Shown: positions 35,216 through 45,696, counted from the first letter of the stretch. The stretch: 64,000 bases of DNA from JAHDHW01 sp965277415 (GCA_965277415.1 CBDICS010000020.1:1-64000), one strand, 5' to 3'. The notes: generated from the sequence alone by a model not told the origin. Numbers and translations are program-made.

Positions 35216-36439
35216 CTATATCAAATCTCTAAGCGTGAATGTTTTCTTTATCTTTTTCCCATCTCGCCTGATAACTAATCGTATCTTTTTACCCACTCGT
35301 CCGTGCAACTTTTTTACAAGAAAACTTAAATTTATATAGCCAGATTGTAACCAATTGACCCTTTTTATTTCATCTCCTTTTAAAATACCTGCTTTATCTG
35401 CTGGTGAGCCTGGAACAACATAGCTTACACTAAAAGTGTTTAAATCATGACCTGTAGCTAAAAAGACTAAGCCACTTCTATCAAATTTGAACCTTTTTTT
35501 AAAGCTCTTATTAGGCTTTAAGTATAATTTTTCATGATGATAATCTAAAATAAGATCAAATCGACTTAAAACCATATTACCTAATAAGCCATTTCTACTA
35601 TTTAATTCCGTCGTATCTATTGAATTATACATATCCTGGTAACTGGCCACTAGATTATTGATCTTAAATGAACCTACACTAATCTCATGAAATCTCCCCA
35701 TTCCTCCTTCAATGAAACCTCCAAGGCCTATTCCAATATTAGCTCGAATGGATTTTTCAGGTATTTCCAATGCAGGATGTGTATCTGTATATAATAACAA
35801 AGTAAGACTTGCTCCCGAATCGATAAGCAACCGAATATTAGTTGTGGAGTCTTGGGCAAATAGTTTCGATTCCAAGTCAACATACGGTTTGTTTTTGTAA
35901 ATAGAGATAGGAATTACTTCATAATTTTCAGGAGGCTTAAAAAATTGGGGATCGTATAAAGTGATAATTTTTTTTCGATAATTAATTTTTACGACATATC
36001 GACTAAAAAAATTTGCACCAATAATTCCATGCACATTAACACCTGTAAGGGATTCAAATTTAAAATAGTCATCGCCCATTACTAAAAAGTCCTGATTAGG
36101 GTTTTCAATGTCACCAATTTTAAAGTTAATTCCTCTCGCGAGATAGGCACTAAGTTCTGTACTCAAATCAGCCCCCATTAGCTTAAACTCTTTCTCGTAA
36201 CGGATCCCCATGATATCGGCAATTTCTCGCTTAGTCAGAATAGTATATTCTGCTCCAGTATCAAAAATAAACTTAAGATTTATCGTATTATTGAATTGGA
36301 TATCAACAATTATGAAATTGTTCTCGAATTGAAAAGGGATTTCAATTTTCCTTAAACCATTTAAATTATGCTGAGAAACGCCTGAACCACAAAAACATAA
36401 TAGGATGAGGTATAAAATTAATAAACGCTTCATTAGCAT
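35216..36439 (-). CDS. Retropepsin-like aspartyl protease with PDZ domain
   Basis: The 407-residue protein has a signal peptide (LLILYLILLCFCGSGVSQ). Two aspartyl-protease-like halves follow, each with a D-[TS]-G motif: FIFDTGAEYTIL (about residues 58-69) and LLIDSGASLTLL (about 204-215). A glycine-rich flap region and a C-terminal PDZ domain complete it (SYVVPGSPADKAGILKGDEI, about 340-359). It is likely a periplasmic or outer-envelope protease; substrates are unknown. Two start codons (MLM) are possible. It is transcribed alone and away from the SusC gene. Confidence 0.88.
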   Translation of the reverse strand: MLMKRLLILYLILLCFCGSGVSQHNLNGLRKIEIPFQFENNFIIVDIQFNNTINLKFIFDTGAEYTILTKREIADIMGIRYEKEFKLMGADLSTELSAYLARGINFKIGDIENPNQDFLVMGDDYFKFESLTGVNVHGIIGANFFSRYVVKINYRKKIITLYDPQFFKPPENYEVIPISIYKNKPYVDLESKLFAQDSTTNIRLLIDSGASLTLLLYTDTHPALEIPEKSIRANIGIGLGGFIEGGMGRFHEISVGSFKINNLVASYQDMYNSIDTTELNSRNGLLGNMVLSRFDLILDYHHEKLYLKPNKSFKKRFKFDRSGLVFLATGHDLNTFSVSYVVPGSPADKAGILKGDEIKRVNWLQSGYINLSFLVKKLHGRVGKKIRLVIRRDGKKIKKTFTLRDLI

Positions 36440-36533
36440 ATGTATGGTTTTGAAGTATTAGACGAATCTACGTTTGAAAGACAAATTAGCTATAATAATT
36501 TAATTGATTTTAATAAAATGATAGAATAATTTA

Positions 36534-36541
36534 TATCTTTG
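36534..36541 (+). promoter_or_regulatory. -7 promoter box upstream of SusC/SusD pair 1
   Basis: TATCTTTG matches the consensus and lies 326 bases before the SusC start, implying a long leader. The end of the leader, AACCAAACCCTAATAGTGT (36849-36867), is shared with the second SusC gene. Confidence 0.5.
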
Positions 36542-36867
36542 AGTGTATTTTTTACACAAACTACCAATCTGAAACCCTATTTTAATTTTGATTACAAATG
36601 GCTTGTTTTGCATTTGTTTAGTCTAATTTGATTTTCTTAGAACATTATGTTGAATTTTGATACTAAGAAAAAACTTAAGCTAAACTGTTTTAACTAGATA
36701 AAGTGAATTTATAGCCTACTCCTTAGCATTTCCCTGAATTTATTTTTGTAAGATGTTTAGTGAAGTTTTATTCCAAAATACTTTATGATTACTATAATAA
36801 TAGTATCTAGGATTTAGAAACTCAATTTACTAATAAGTTTTTTTTATTAACCAAACCCTAATAGTGT

Positions 36868-39846
36868 ATGAAACTTAAATTTGACTTAAAGTATGCATTG
36901 TTGCTTCTTTTCGTAACAATGGGGACTTTTGCAATGGCTCAGCGTACCATTACCGGTACGGTGACTGATGCAGAGACCAGTGAACCCTTAATTGGGGCCT
37001 CGGTAGTTGCATTGGGAACAGCAAAAGGTGCCGTTACCGATTTTGATGGTAAGTATAGCCTCGAAGTTCCTGCAGGTATTACTGAACTTCAATTCTCTTA
37101 CACAGGTTATTCAACCCAGACAGCGGCAATTGGAGCTTCTAGTGTAGTAGATTTCCAACTTGCTCCTGGAACAATTTTAGATGCTGTAGTAGTTACCGGA
37201 TACGGTACTCAAAAAGAGAAAGAAATTACTTCTTCTGTAGTTGAGGTATCTTCAAAAGATTTTAATCAAGGGGTTATTTCTGATCCTGCTCAGTTACTTC
37301 AAGGAAAAGTAGCTGGATTACAAGTGTACAACAGAGGAGGCGATCCGAACAACCAAAGTGTTATTCGTTTAAGAGGACTTTCTACTGTAGGTGCCAATGT
37401 ACAGCCTTTGGTCGTTATTGACGGAGTAATCGGCGCATCTCTACAAAACGTTGACCCTAATGATATTGAAAGCATTAGTGTATTGAAAGATGGATCTGCT
37501 GCTGCGATTTACGGTTCACGTGGATCAAGTGGCGTAATCATTGTGACGACTAAAAAAGGAGATGGATCAAAAGATCTTCAATGGTCTTATAATGGTCAAA
37601 TTTCTACGGAATCTGCATTAAATGCAGTAAATGTATTAAACCCAACTGAGTTTGTCGCAGCTGGCGGTACAGATTTGGGGAGTCAGACTGATTGGATTGA
37701 TGAAGTGACGAATAATCCTTTTAGTCATAACCACGGTCTTTCTGTTTCGGGGGGAGTAGGTAATAACTCTTCTTTCCGTGTTTCAGCTAATTTGAGGGAG
37801 AAAAACGGTATTTTAAATAATACTGGTTTTGATCAGTTTAATACGCGATTGAATTTCTCTTCAAAAGCTTTTAATGACAAGCTACGTATTGACTTCAATA
37901 CTTCGTTCACTCAAAGAGATCAGGATAATGGTTATGATGAGGCATTAAGATATGCGGTATTATATAACCCAACAGCTCCTGTATTAGGGGTTAACTCTCC
38001 TTTCCCTTTTAATAGTGATCAGTTTGGTGGATATTTTGAAACACTTGGATTGTTCGATAGTTTCAATCCTGTTTCTATAGCAGAACAAAACAGAAATGAG
38101 ACAGAAAGAAGAGAGTTTAACTATAGTGCCAATTTTGGATATAGCATTTTAGACAACTTGACACTTAACCTGAGAGTTGCTCAGCAAAGAACAGATGTTT
38201 CTAATGAGCAGTATGCACCAACGACGGCTAACTTTAGAGGAAATGCAACGAGTCCTACAAGAAAAGGATTAGCAGAATTTTATGAGTCTGATTTTACATT
38301 CAGCCTTTATGAAACTTATGCTACATATTTGACTTCTTTTGGTAAATCAGATCTTAGAATTACTGGTGGATATTCTTATCAGCAAGATAATTTTAATGAC
38401 AAGTTTTTTAGTATTGGTGATTTCCCAAATAATGATTTAGATTTTAGCCAATTGATCGAAACTTCTCAAGATTTGAATAATGCTGGATTTATTGACGCAA
38501 ATAGTAATGCTTCTCCAGATAATAAAATCATTGCTTTCTTCGGTCGTGCTAATTTTACTTTTGACAACGCTATTTTTGTAAATGCTTCTCTTAGACGAGA
38601 AGGTTCATCAAAATTAGGAGAAGATAATAAATGGGGATTATTCCCTGCCTTCGGTGTTGGTGTTGATTTGAATAAATACGTAAGCATAGGAGGAATTGAT
38701 TTATTGAAAGTTCGTCTAGGTTATGGTGTTACAGGTGCATTACCTGAGCCAAGTGGATTATCACAAGAGATCAGAAATATTGTAAATGATGGTGCTACTG
38801 GCGCCGTTACGACAGAATTGGCCAGAGCTGCTAACCCTGATTTGAAATGGGAAGAAAAAGCAGAAATTAATTTAGGAATTGAAGTGGCTGCTGGAAGATT
38901 TTCTGCTACTGTGGATTTGTACAATAGAGATATTTCTGACTTTATCTTAGAAAGAACGGTTGATGTAGCTGTATTTGGTGTAGATAGACGTTTTGAAAAT
39001 GCAGGTAAATTAAACACACAAGGTTTAGAAGTTGCTTTAAATTATGATGTAGTTAAAAAATCAAACTTCAACTATAATACTGGAATTGTGTTATCTACAT
39101 ATAAAACTGTATTAGAAGAGTATGTATTAGATGCGGAGACTAGAGGTAATTTAGGAGCTCCAGGACAGAATGGTACGAATATGATCTTAGTAAAAGTAGG
39201 AGAAGAAATTGGAAATATTTGGGGCCCTGTATATACTGGAGTAGAAGAGGGAAATCCTGTATTTGCTGATGTAAATGGTGATGGAATGTTAGTAACGGGT
39301 CAGGATAATGCTTTAGATCCTGATGTTGATTTTGAAGTCTTGGGTAATGGAACACCTGATTTAGAATTAGGATGGACCAACCAAGTATCTTTTGGTGACT
39401 GGTCTGTAAATGCTTTCTTTAGAGGTGCTTTTGGGCATAGCTTGGTCAATACATTCCGTGCTTTTTATGAGCCACGCTTGTCTACGCAATCTTCTTACAA
39501 TTTTGTAAACACTTCTTTAGCTGTTGATGGATTAACGACTGCAAGATTTAGTTCACTTTATGTTGAAAAAGCAGACTTTTTCAAATTAGATAACTTGACT
39601 ATTTCAAAAAGGTTTAGCCTTGAAAATTCTAGTGTTCGATCTGTACAATTATCTTTAATCGTTCAGAACCCATTTGTGATCACTAGTTACACCGGTACAA
39701 ATCCAGAACCTAGTTTAGTAGATCGTGGAGCTGAAGGTAATGGAGGTATTAATAATTCAGTTGACGTATTGAGTCCTGGTATAGAAAGAAGAAATAATTA
39801 TTTTTCTTCCCGATCAGTTGCATTGGGGATTAACATAAACTTTTAA
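36868..39846 (+). CDS. SusC/RagA TonB-dependent outer membrane protein 1
   Basis: The 992-residue protein has a signal peptide ending in TFAMAQ. A carboxypeptidase-regulatory-like domain covers about 25-110 (ITGTVTDAETSEPLIGASVV, GKYSLEVPAG). The TonB-dependent plug follows at about 110-235 (LLQGKVAGLQVYNRGGDPNN, NDIESISVLKDGSAAAIYGS, GVIIVTTKKG), then a beta-barrel ending in the usual aromatic C-terminus (INF). It imports nutrients across the outer membrane with SusD, energised by TonB and ExbB/ExbD. The SusD gene starts 12 bases after its stop. The substrate is unknown; no carbohydrate-active enzyme is adjacent. Confidence 0.95.
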   Translation: MKLKFDLKYALLLLFVTMGTFAMAQRTITGTVTDAETSEPLIGASVVALGTAKGAVTDFDGKYSLEVPAGITELQFSYTGYSTQTAAIGASSVVDFQLAPGTILDAVVVTGYGTQKEKEITSSVVEVSSKDFNQGVISDPAQLLQGKVAGLQVYNRGGDPNNQSVIRLRGLSTVGANVQPLVVIDGVIGASLQNVDPNDIESISVLKDGSAAAIYGSRGSSGVIIVTTKKGDGSKDLQWSYNGQISTESALNAVNVLNPTEFVAAGGTDLGSQTDWIDEVTNNPFSHNHGLSVSGGVGNNSSFRVSANLREKNGILNNTGFDQFNTRLNFSSKAFNDKLRIDFNTSFTQRDQDNGYDEALRYAVLYNPTAPVLGVNSPFPFNSDQFGGYFETLGLFDSFNPVSIAEQNRNETERREFNYSANFGYSILDNLTLNLRVAQQRTDVSNEQYAPTTANFRGNATSPTRKGLAEFYESDFTFSLYETYATYLTSFGKSDLRITGGYSYQQDNFNDKFFSIGDFPNNDLDFSQLIETSQDLNNAGFIDANSNASPDNKIIAFFGRANFTFDNAIFVNASLRREGSSKLGEDNKWGLFPAFGVGVDLNKYVSIGGIDLLKVRLGYGVTGALPEPSGLSQEIRNIVNDGATGAVTTELARAANPDLKWEEKAEINLGIEVAAGRFSATVDLYNRDISDFILERTVDVAVFGVDRRFENAGKLNTQGLEVALNYDVVKKSNFNYNTGIVLSTYKTVLEEYVLDAETRGNLGAPGQNGTNMILVKVGEEIGNIWGPVYTGVEEGNPVFADVNGDGMLVTGQDNALDPDVDFEVLGNGTPDLELGWTNQVSFGDWSVNAFFRGAFGHSLVNTFRAFYEPRLSTQSSYNFVNTSLAVDGLTTARFSSLYVEKADFFKLDNLTISKRFSLENSSVRSVQLSLIVQNPFVITSYTGTNPEPSLVDRGAEGNGGINNSVDVLSPGIERRNNYFSSRSVALGININF

Positions 39847-39858
39847 AGAATAATAGTC

Positions 39859-41463
39859 ATGAATAAATTTTCTAAAATTATTTTTGCTGTTGCGGTAATT
39901 TTCGCAATACAGTCCTGTACAGATCTTGAAGAAGATTTGATAGGGGATGTTACAACAGATATTAGTGTTGATGGTATTAATACAGGCGGACCTGAAGGCG
40001 GCGGAGGTCCACTTAGTGGTGCTTATGCAGAATTAAGAAGTTCTGGTACTGCTTTCCACAGTGGATACTATTCAGTACAAGAAATTACATCTGATGAAAT
40101 GGTAATTTGTGCTAAAGGAGGAGACTGGTTTGATGGAGGTATCTTAATTGAGCTACATCAACATTCATATGGGCCTACTCACGGTTTCGTGAATAATACC
40201 TGGACTCAAACATACGGTGCTATTAATACTGTAAATGAAGTTCTAGATGGCGACCCTGTGCTTGATGCAAATCAGGAATCACAAGCAAGAGCCCTTAGAG
40301 CTTATTTTTACTTGAGATTATTAGACTTGTTTGGAAATGTCAAAATCATTACAACTCCAGGGGTGGATGAAGCTCAGTCTACTCGCCAAGAAGTATTTGA
40401 TTTTGTAGAGAGTGAATTATTAGCTGCTCTAGATATTACTGCAGTTACTAGTGCAATGGATCTTTCTACTAGCCCACTAGGTACAGATTTTAATCCTTAC
40501 CAAATTAATCAATTTGGAGCGCTTGGGATGTTAGCAAAATTATACCTAAATGCAGAGGCTTACGTAGGTGCTGATCGGTATGCAGAAGCTGCAGATGCTG
40601 CTGCATATATTATTGATAGTGGTGTTTATAGATTATGTGGTGCTGGATGTACTGTTCCAAATCTTGGTAAAAGAACTGGTGTCGCTTCTGACCCAGATGA
40701 TTTAGAAGGATTTGCTGCTGTATTTGCGCCTAATAATGAAAACAATCCAGAGCACATTTTCTCTGTATTTTATGATGAAGCAAGTGGAGGAGGAATGAAT
40801 TTCTCTCAGATGAATCTTCACTATTCTAGTCAGTTTACTTGGAATTTTGATAGCCAGCCTTGGAATGGTTATGCTACTTTGGAAGAATTTTATAATTCTT
40901 TTGAAGATGGTGATGCTAGAAAAGAGGCTAGCTTTATTGTTGGTGAGCAATTAGATTTTGGTGGTTCTGCTATTTTGGATTATGCTTCTGATGATGGTGA
41001 ATTAGTATTGAATTATACACCTGCTATCAATGAGCTAACACCTAACTCTTTACGTGAAGCTGGTGCTCGACCAGGTAAATTTAGTTTCAAACAATTTGGT
41101 CGACCTGATATGGATAATGATTTTCCTATCATTCGATTAGGTGATGTTTACTTAATGAGAGCGGAAGCATTGGCTCGTATGAGTGGTAACTGGAATGATG
41201 CTTTACCAGATGTAAATGTTGTCAGAGCAAGGGCTAATGTAAGTGCTTTAAATAGCCTTGATGCAGATGGATTCTTGGCAGAAAGAGGACGAGAAATGTT
41301 CCAAGAAGCTTCTCGTAGAACAGACTTGATTCGTTTTGGAAAATATAATGATGCATGGTGGGAACATCCTGCTGATCCTTCTGATCACGTTAATATTTTC
41401 CCGATTCCTTTTGATCAAATTCAAGCTAGTGGAAATACACTTTCTCAAAATCCTGGTTACTAA
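39859..41463 (+). CDS. SusD/RagB nutrient-binding lipoprotein 1
   Basis: The 534-residue protein has a lipoprotein signal (IFAIQSC) followed by an acidic stretch TDLEEDLIGD, typical of surface export of lipoproteins in this phylum. Helical TPR-like segments (SQARALRAYFYLRLLDLFGN) and the family C-terminal region (FPIIRLGDVYLMRAEALARM, RTDLIRFGKYN, IFPIPFDQIQASGN) are present. It caps the SusC channel and binds substrate. Confidence 0.95.
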   Translation: MNKFSKIIFAVAVIFAIQSCTDLEEDLIGDVTTDISVDGINTGGPEGGGGPLSGAYAELRSSGTAFHSGYYSVQEITSDEMVICAKGGDWFDGGILIELHQHSYGPTHGFVNNTWTQTYGAINTVNEVLDGDPVLDANQESQARALRAYFYLRLLDLFGNVKIITTPGVDEAQSTRQEVFDFVESELLAALDITAVTSAMDLSTSPLGTDFNPYQINQFGALGMLAKLYLNAEAYVGADRYAEAADAAAYIIDSGVYRLCGAGCTVPNLGKRTGVASDPDDLEGFAAVFAPNNENNPEHIFSVFYDEASGGGMNFSQMNLHYSSQFTWNFDSQPWNGYATLEEFYNSFEDGDARKEASFIVGEQLDFGGSAILDYASDDGELVLNYTPAINELTPNSLREAGARPGKFSFKQFGRPDMDNDFPIIRLGDVYLMRAEALARMSGNWNDALPDVNVVRARANVSALNSLDADGFLAERGREMFQEASRRTDLIRFGKYNDAWWEHPADPSDHVNIFPIPFDQIQASGNTLSQNPGY

Positions 41464-41486
41464 TTTGATTTTAAAATATTAATTTT

Positions 41487-41518
41487 GGGGGTTCCTTCTT
41501 TGGAGGACCCCCTTTTTT
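41487..41518 (+). terminator. Terminator after SusC/SusD pair 1
   Basis: GGGGGTTCCT (41487-41496) pairs with AGGACCCCC (41504-41512) with one bulged base, followed by six T. It separates the SusC/SusD pair from the CRTAC1 operon. Confidence 0.8.
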
Positions 41519-41639
41519 GTTCAGATTTGTTTAAAAAACTTTTCTAGGTTTGCTAAAAGCCTGTTTCTTGCCTAAGCGAATAAAATTTAAATAGGCTTTG
41601 ACTTATTTTTAAACAAATCCTAAATTAGATTAAACCAAT

Positions 41640-44600
41640 ATGCTTTTTCGGTATCGCTTGATATACTTTATTCTATTTGTCTTACTCTTACAAGCCTGTA
41701 AGCAGGAAGATCATCTTTTTGTATTGAAAAGTGAGGGTACTGCTTCTTTCCACAATAATTTAGAGTATACCGAAGCATTTAATCCTTATACTTATCGCAA
41801 TTTTTATAATGGAGGAGGCGTGGCGCTTGGAGATATCAATAATGATGGTTTATTGGATATTTACTTTACAGGCAATTTAGTAGACAATAAGATGTACTTA
41901 AATAAAGGAAACTGGATATTTGAAGATATTACAGAATCCTGTGGTTTGGCCTGTCCAAATGTCTGGTCTTCGGGTGCTTGTTTTGTTGATATTAATGGTG
42001 ATGGCTGGTTAGATCTATATGTGTGTAAGGCTGGAAAACCGGGAGGAGACAATCGACATAATGAGTTGTTTATTAATAAAGGAAATCTAAAATTTGAAGA
42101 ACAATCTGCTCAATATGGCCTCGATGTTACGGGACTCTCTATCCAATCTGCCTTTTTTGATTATGATAGAGATGGCGATTTAGATTGTTACCTGCTCAAC
42201 AACTCTTTAAGATCAATAGGAGGCTTTGATTTAGTTAAAGGTCGACGAAATGTTCCTAGCGAAAATGGGAATAAGTTTTTTGAGAATCGAGGGGGGCGCT
42301 TTTATGATGTAACAGAAGAGGCCGGTATTTTTAGTAGCGAAATTGGATTCGGATTGGGCATTACCTTGAGTGACTTCAATTTGGATGGCTGGACGGATAT
42401 TTATATCTCTAATGACTTTTTTGAAAAAGATTATTTATACCTCAACCAACAAGATAAAACTTTTAAAGAAGAAGGAGCAGCATATTTTGAATGCCTTCCA
42501 CTAGGATCAATGGGCGCTGATGTAGCGGATCTGGACAATGACCTTTTGCCTGATTTAATGATCACGGAAATGTTGCCAAATACAGTTGCTAGGAAAAAAA
42601 CAAAAGCGATTTATGATTCTTGGAAAAAATATTCGCTGTCAGCATCTAATGGTTATGCTCATCAGTTTCCCCGTAATATGTTGCAAAGAAATATGGGCGC
42701 TTCTGGTTTTTTGGAAATCGGTCGAAAGGCAGGAGTAGAAGCAACCAACTGGAGCTGGTCTTGCCTTATGCAAGATTTTGATAATGATGGCTTGAAAGAC
42801 ATAATCGTAGCTAATGGTATTTATAAAGATTTGCTCGATCGGGATTATCTAGCGTTTATGGCTAATGATTCGAAGATCAAAAGCAATTTGGAAAAAGGCA
42901 ATAATGATGCAATCACTAGTTTGATTGATGCTATGCCTTCTGAAGCAGTTGCTAACTTTGCTTTTAAAAATATAGGGAATTTTAATTTTGAAAATCAATC
43001 TGATAACTGGGGGCTAGGTAAAAAAAGCTTTAGTAATGGTTGTGCATATGGCGACCTGGATAATGATGGAGACCATGACTTGGTTTTCAATAATGTTAAC
43101 ATGCCAAGCTACCTATTTGAGAATACCACAAACAAATTAGGACATAATTATCTTAAAATAGTGCTTGAAGGAAAACAAGCAAACACTTGGGCTATAGGAG
43201 CGAAAGTAATTGTCTATGCTTGTAATCAAAACTTTATGAGTGAACAATACCCTTCCCGAGGATTTCAATCCAGTGTATCCAATCATATTTTATTGGGATT
43301 GGGAGAATGTTCAACTATTGACAGTCTTAAAGTGATATGGCCAGATGGACATTTTGAGCTACGATCAAATATACAGGTCAATAGTATTTTAAAATTAAAA
43401 GAATCAGTACAAAGAAAAGAAATAACTGCTTTTCAACCGCAGACAAAAAAATCGATCTTTACATTAATAGATTCTATAAACATTACTCATCATCAACCAA
43501 AGTTCAATCAATTTAATCGAGAACGGCTACTTTTTAAAATGAATACGGTAGAAGGTCCTTCGATGGCTGTTTCAGATATTAATGGTGATCAAATACTTGA
43601 TGTTTTCATCGGTGGTGGAAAAGGGCAAGTATCAACTTTTTCATTGTCTGACCAAGATCATCAAGGATCGGAATCAACTATTCCTGAAACAGATCAACGG
43701 TCAGAAGTAGTAGAAACTCTATTCTTTGATTGTGATAATGATGGAGATCAAGATCTTTATGTTGCTAATGGAGGGACCGCTTTTTCTCCTCATGCTACAG
43801 AACTATATGATGAACTTTATATTAATGATGGCCAGGGTGGATTCTTGAAAAAAGAGAAAGCAATTCAATTCCCTAAGCCAATCGCTACCGGAGCAGTAGC
43901 GATTGCAGATTATAATAAAGATGGCCTACTGGATATTTTTGTAGGAGGAAAAAATAGTAATAATTCTTATGGCTTACCGGGCTCAGGTTATTTATTTAAA
44001 AATAAAGGACAACAACAATTTGAGCGGGTCTCTACGCCGCAATTTGATAATCTTGGAATGATTACAGATGCAAAATGGCTGGATATTAATAACGATGAAT
44101 TACCGGATTTAATAGTAGTCGGAGAATGGATGCCGATAATGGTTTTTATCAATACAGGTGATGATTTTAAACAAGAGGAACTTGGTCTGGAGAATACAAA
44201 TGGACTTTGGAATAATATTCTAGTACATGATTTTAACCAAGATGGAGAAGATGATATTTTTATAGGAAACGCCGGACTGAATAGTGCAATACACAAACAG
44301 CATAAACTATTTGTACAAGATTTTGATAAAAATGGGAGTGTAGAACAAATACTAGGAGAGCAAGTTGGAGATAAGGTTTATCCTTCTCTAGATATGGATG
44401 AGTTGATGTCGCAATTGCCTATGTTAAAACGTAAATTTGTGTATTACAAAGATTATGCAGCAGCAACTATGGATGAATTGATTGGGCCGGAGCAGCTAAA
44501 AGAATCAACTGTTTTGAATTTGAATGTGTTGGAAAGCCAATTATATTTTAAACGTAATGGCCGCTTTGAAAAACAGACTTTACCAGAAGAAATACAATTC

Positions 44601-44876
44601 TCTTCTATACATAGTTCTATCGCTCATGATTTTGATAAGGACGGCTATATGGATTTGTTAATTGGCGGAAACCACTACTTAACCAAACCGCAATTTGGTC
44701 GAGATGATGCATCAAAAGGCTGGTTAGTTCGTGGTAAAAAAAGAAATGGAATGATCATGTTTGATCAGGTAAATACATTAAATATAAACGGACAGATAAG
44801 AGATTTTGAATTATTGGATACAAATAGAATATTGGTTGGTATTGTGAATCAACCAATTCGAATATATTCTTTTTAG
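41640..44876 (+). CDS. CRTAC1-like FG-GAP/ASPIC-UnbV lipoprotein 2
   Basis: The 1078-residue protein has a lipoprotein signal (FVLLLQAC, then KQED). FG-GAP repeats begin at about residue 55 (GGGVALGDINNDGLLDIYFT) and recur across the protein. The ASPIC/UnbV module is at about 537-587 (YPSRGFQSSVSNHILLGLGE, VIWPDGHFEL), and a second block of FG-GAP repeats follows. It is the first gene of what looks like a five-gene operon ending with the haloperoxidase-like gene. It is closer in layout to the gene at 45697 than to the one at 6444 (shared SNDFFEKDYLYLNQQ-type segment). Confidence 0.9.
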   Translation: MLFRYRLIYFILFVLLLQACKQEDHLFVLKSEGTASFHNNLEYTEAFNPYTYRNFYNGGGVALGDINNDGLLDIYFTGNLVDNKMYLNKGNWIFEDITESCGLACPNVWSSGACFVDINGDGWLDLYVCKAGKPGGDNRHNELFINKGNLKFEEQSAQYGLDVTGLSIQSAFFDYDRDGDLDCYLLNNSLRSIGGFDLVKGRRNVPSENGNKFFENRGGRFYDVTEEAGIFSSEIGFGLGITLSDFNLDGWTDIYISNDFFEKDYLYLNQQDKTFKEEGAAYFECLPLGSMGADVADLDNDLLPDLMITEMLPNTVARKKTKAIYDSWKKYSLSASNGYAHQFPRNMLQRNMGASGFLEIGRKAGVEATNWSWSCLMQDFDNDGLKDIIVANGIYKDLLDRDYLAFMANDSKIKSNLEKGNNDAITSLIDAMPSEAVANFAFKNIGNFNFENQSDNWGLGKKSFSNGCAYGDLDNDGDHDLVFNNVNMPSYLFENTTNKLGHNYLKIVLEGKQANTWAIGAKVIVYACNQNFMSEQYPSRGFQSSVSNHILLGLGECSTIDSLKVIWPDGHFELRSNIQVNSILKLKESVQRKEITAFQPQTKKSIFTLIDSINITHHQPKFNQFNRERLLFKMNTVEGPSMAVSDINGDQILDVFIGGGKGQVSTFSLSDQDHQGSESTIPETDQRSEVVETLFFDCDNDGDQDLYVANGGTAFSPHATELYDELYINDGQGGFLKKEKAIQFPKPIATGAVAIADYNKDGLLDIFVGGKNSNNSYGLPGSGYLFKNKGQQQFERVSTPQFDNLGMITDAKWLDINNDELPDLIVVGEWMPIMVFINTGDDFKQEELGLENTNGLWNNILVHDFNQDGEDDIFIGNAGLNSAIHKQHKLFVQDFDKNGSVEQILGEQVGDKVYPSLDMDELMSQLPMLKRKFVYYKDYAAATMDELIGPEQLKESTVLNLNVLESQLYFKRNGRFEKQTLPEEIQFSSIHSSIAHDFDKDGYMDLLIGGNHYLTKPQFGRDDASKGWLVRGKKRNGMIMFDQVNTLNINGQIRDFELLDTNRILVGIVNQPIRIYSF

Positions 44877-44936
44877 GGGCAGTGTATTAATGCTCTGTCC
44901 TTTATAATAGTTATAAATTATAATTAATTGTAAATT

Positions 44937-45506
44937 ATGAATAGGGTGCTTAAGCAGTTTATCTTTTTATTATTATGTTTTATCTTGACTTCTTGTGAGT
45001 CAGAATATTCACAGCTAGTTAAAAGAGAATTGAATTCAGGGAAAATTCATGAAGACCTGATTTTTGGAATGAAAATGGGCCAAACCCAAAAAGATTTCTA
45101 TGAAAAATGTTGGGCTTTGAATAAACAAAAACTAATAGGTCAGGGACCAGGTAACCAGTTTGCTAAATATATGATGGATATGGATTCTACAAAAGCAGAT
45201 TCTGACAAAGTAGAAATGCTCTTTTATGGAATTTTTGATGAGGAAAAAATTATGCACGGAATGCATATGAAAATGAACTATTCCAAATGGTCTCCTTGGA
45301 ATGAAGCTTATCATGCAGAAGCATTGATGAAAAACTTGCAAAAAAAATACTTAAAAGAAGAGGCTGGAAATCCCTTTGTCGAAATTAATATTGATAATGG
45401 AATTAAAGCTTTTGCCAAAGTAGATGGAAATCGGAGAATCTTGATGTATCCGCTTTCTGACAAAGATATTACTGTAAAAATAGAAGACCTAAGAGAATCT
45501 AAATAG
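44937..45506 (+). CDS. Hypothetical lipoprotein in CRTAC1 operon
   Basis: I do not recognise this 189-residue protein. The lipoprotein signal is clear (FLLLCFILTSC, then ESEYS). The rest is soluble and charged, with a Met- and Lys-rich middle (DFYEKCWALNKQ, KMNYSKWSPWNEAYHAEALM) and no known motif. It lies 60 bases after one CRTAC1-like gene and upstream of another, so it is probably part of the same envelope system. Confidence 0.8.
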   Translation: MNRVLKQFIFLLLCFILTSCESEYSQLVKRELNSGKIHEDLIFGMKMGQTQKDFYEKCWALNKQKLIGQGPGNQFAKYMMDMDSTKADSDKVEMLFYGIFDEEKIMHGMHMKMNYSKWSPWNEAYHAEALMKNLQKKYLKEEAGNPFVEINIDNGIKAFAKVDGNRRILMYPLSDKDITVKIEDLRESK

Positions 45507-45517
45507 ACTATTACTTA

Positions 45518-45679
45518 GACCATGTTTAAATTTCATCCTTTGAGCTACAAATGCATTTTTCCGAACCTGGACTGCAATTTTTTTCAAGCCCATAGCATAG
45601 GCTATGCGATTGAAAAAGAGTTTTGCCAGAACCGAAAATCTAGCATTTTCGCTAACAAAAACGAATTTTAACCATGATC
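45518..45679. mobile_element. Foldback (MITE-like) element, 162 bases
   Basis: The left half beginning GACCATGTTTAAATTTC is an imperfect inverted copy of the right half ending TTTTAACCATGATC, over about 80 bases per arm. The two arms meet at CATAGC/GCTATG (centre near 45597). TTA flanks both ends (45515-45517 and 45680-45682) and could be a target-site duplication. There is no transposase, so it would need one supplied elsewhere. It sits exactly between two operon genes and its right end is 17 bases before the next start codon. Confidence 0.55.
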
Positions 45680-45696
45680 TTAAAACAGATAATACG

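Noticed and set aside
36868..41463. A classical polysaccharide utilisation locus
   Set aside because: No carbohydrate-active enzyme, sulfatase or hybrid two-component or anti-sigma regulator is adjacent to either SusC/SusD pair in the window.
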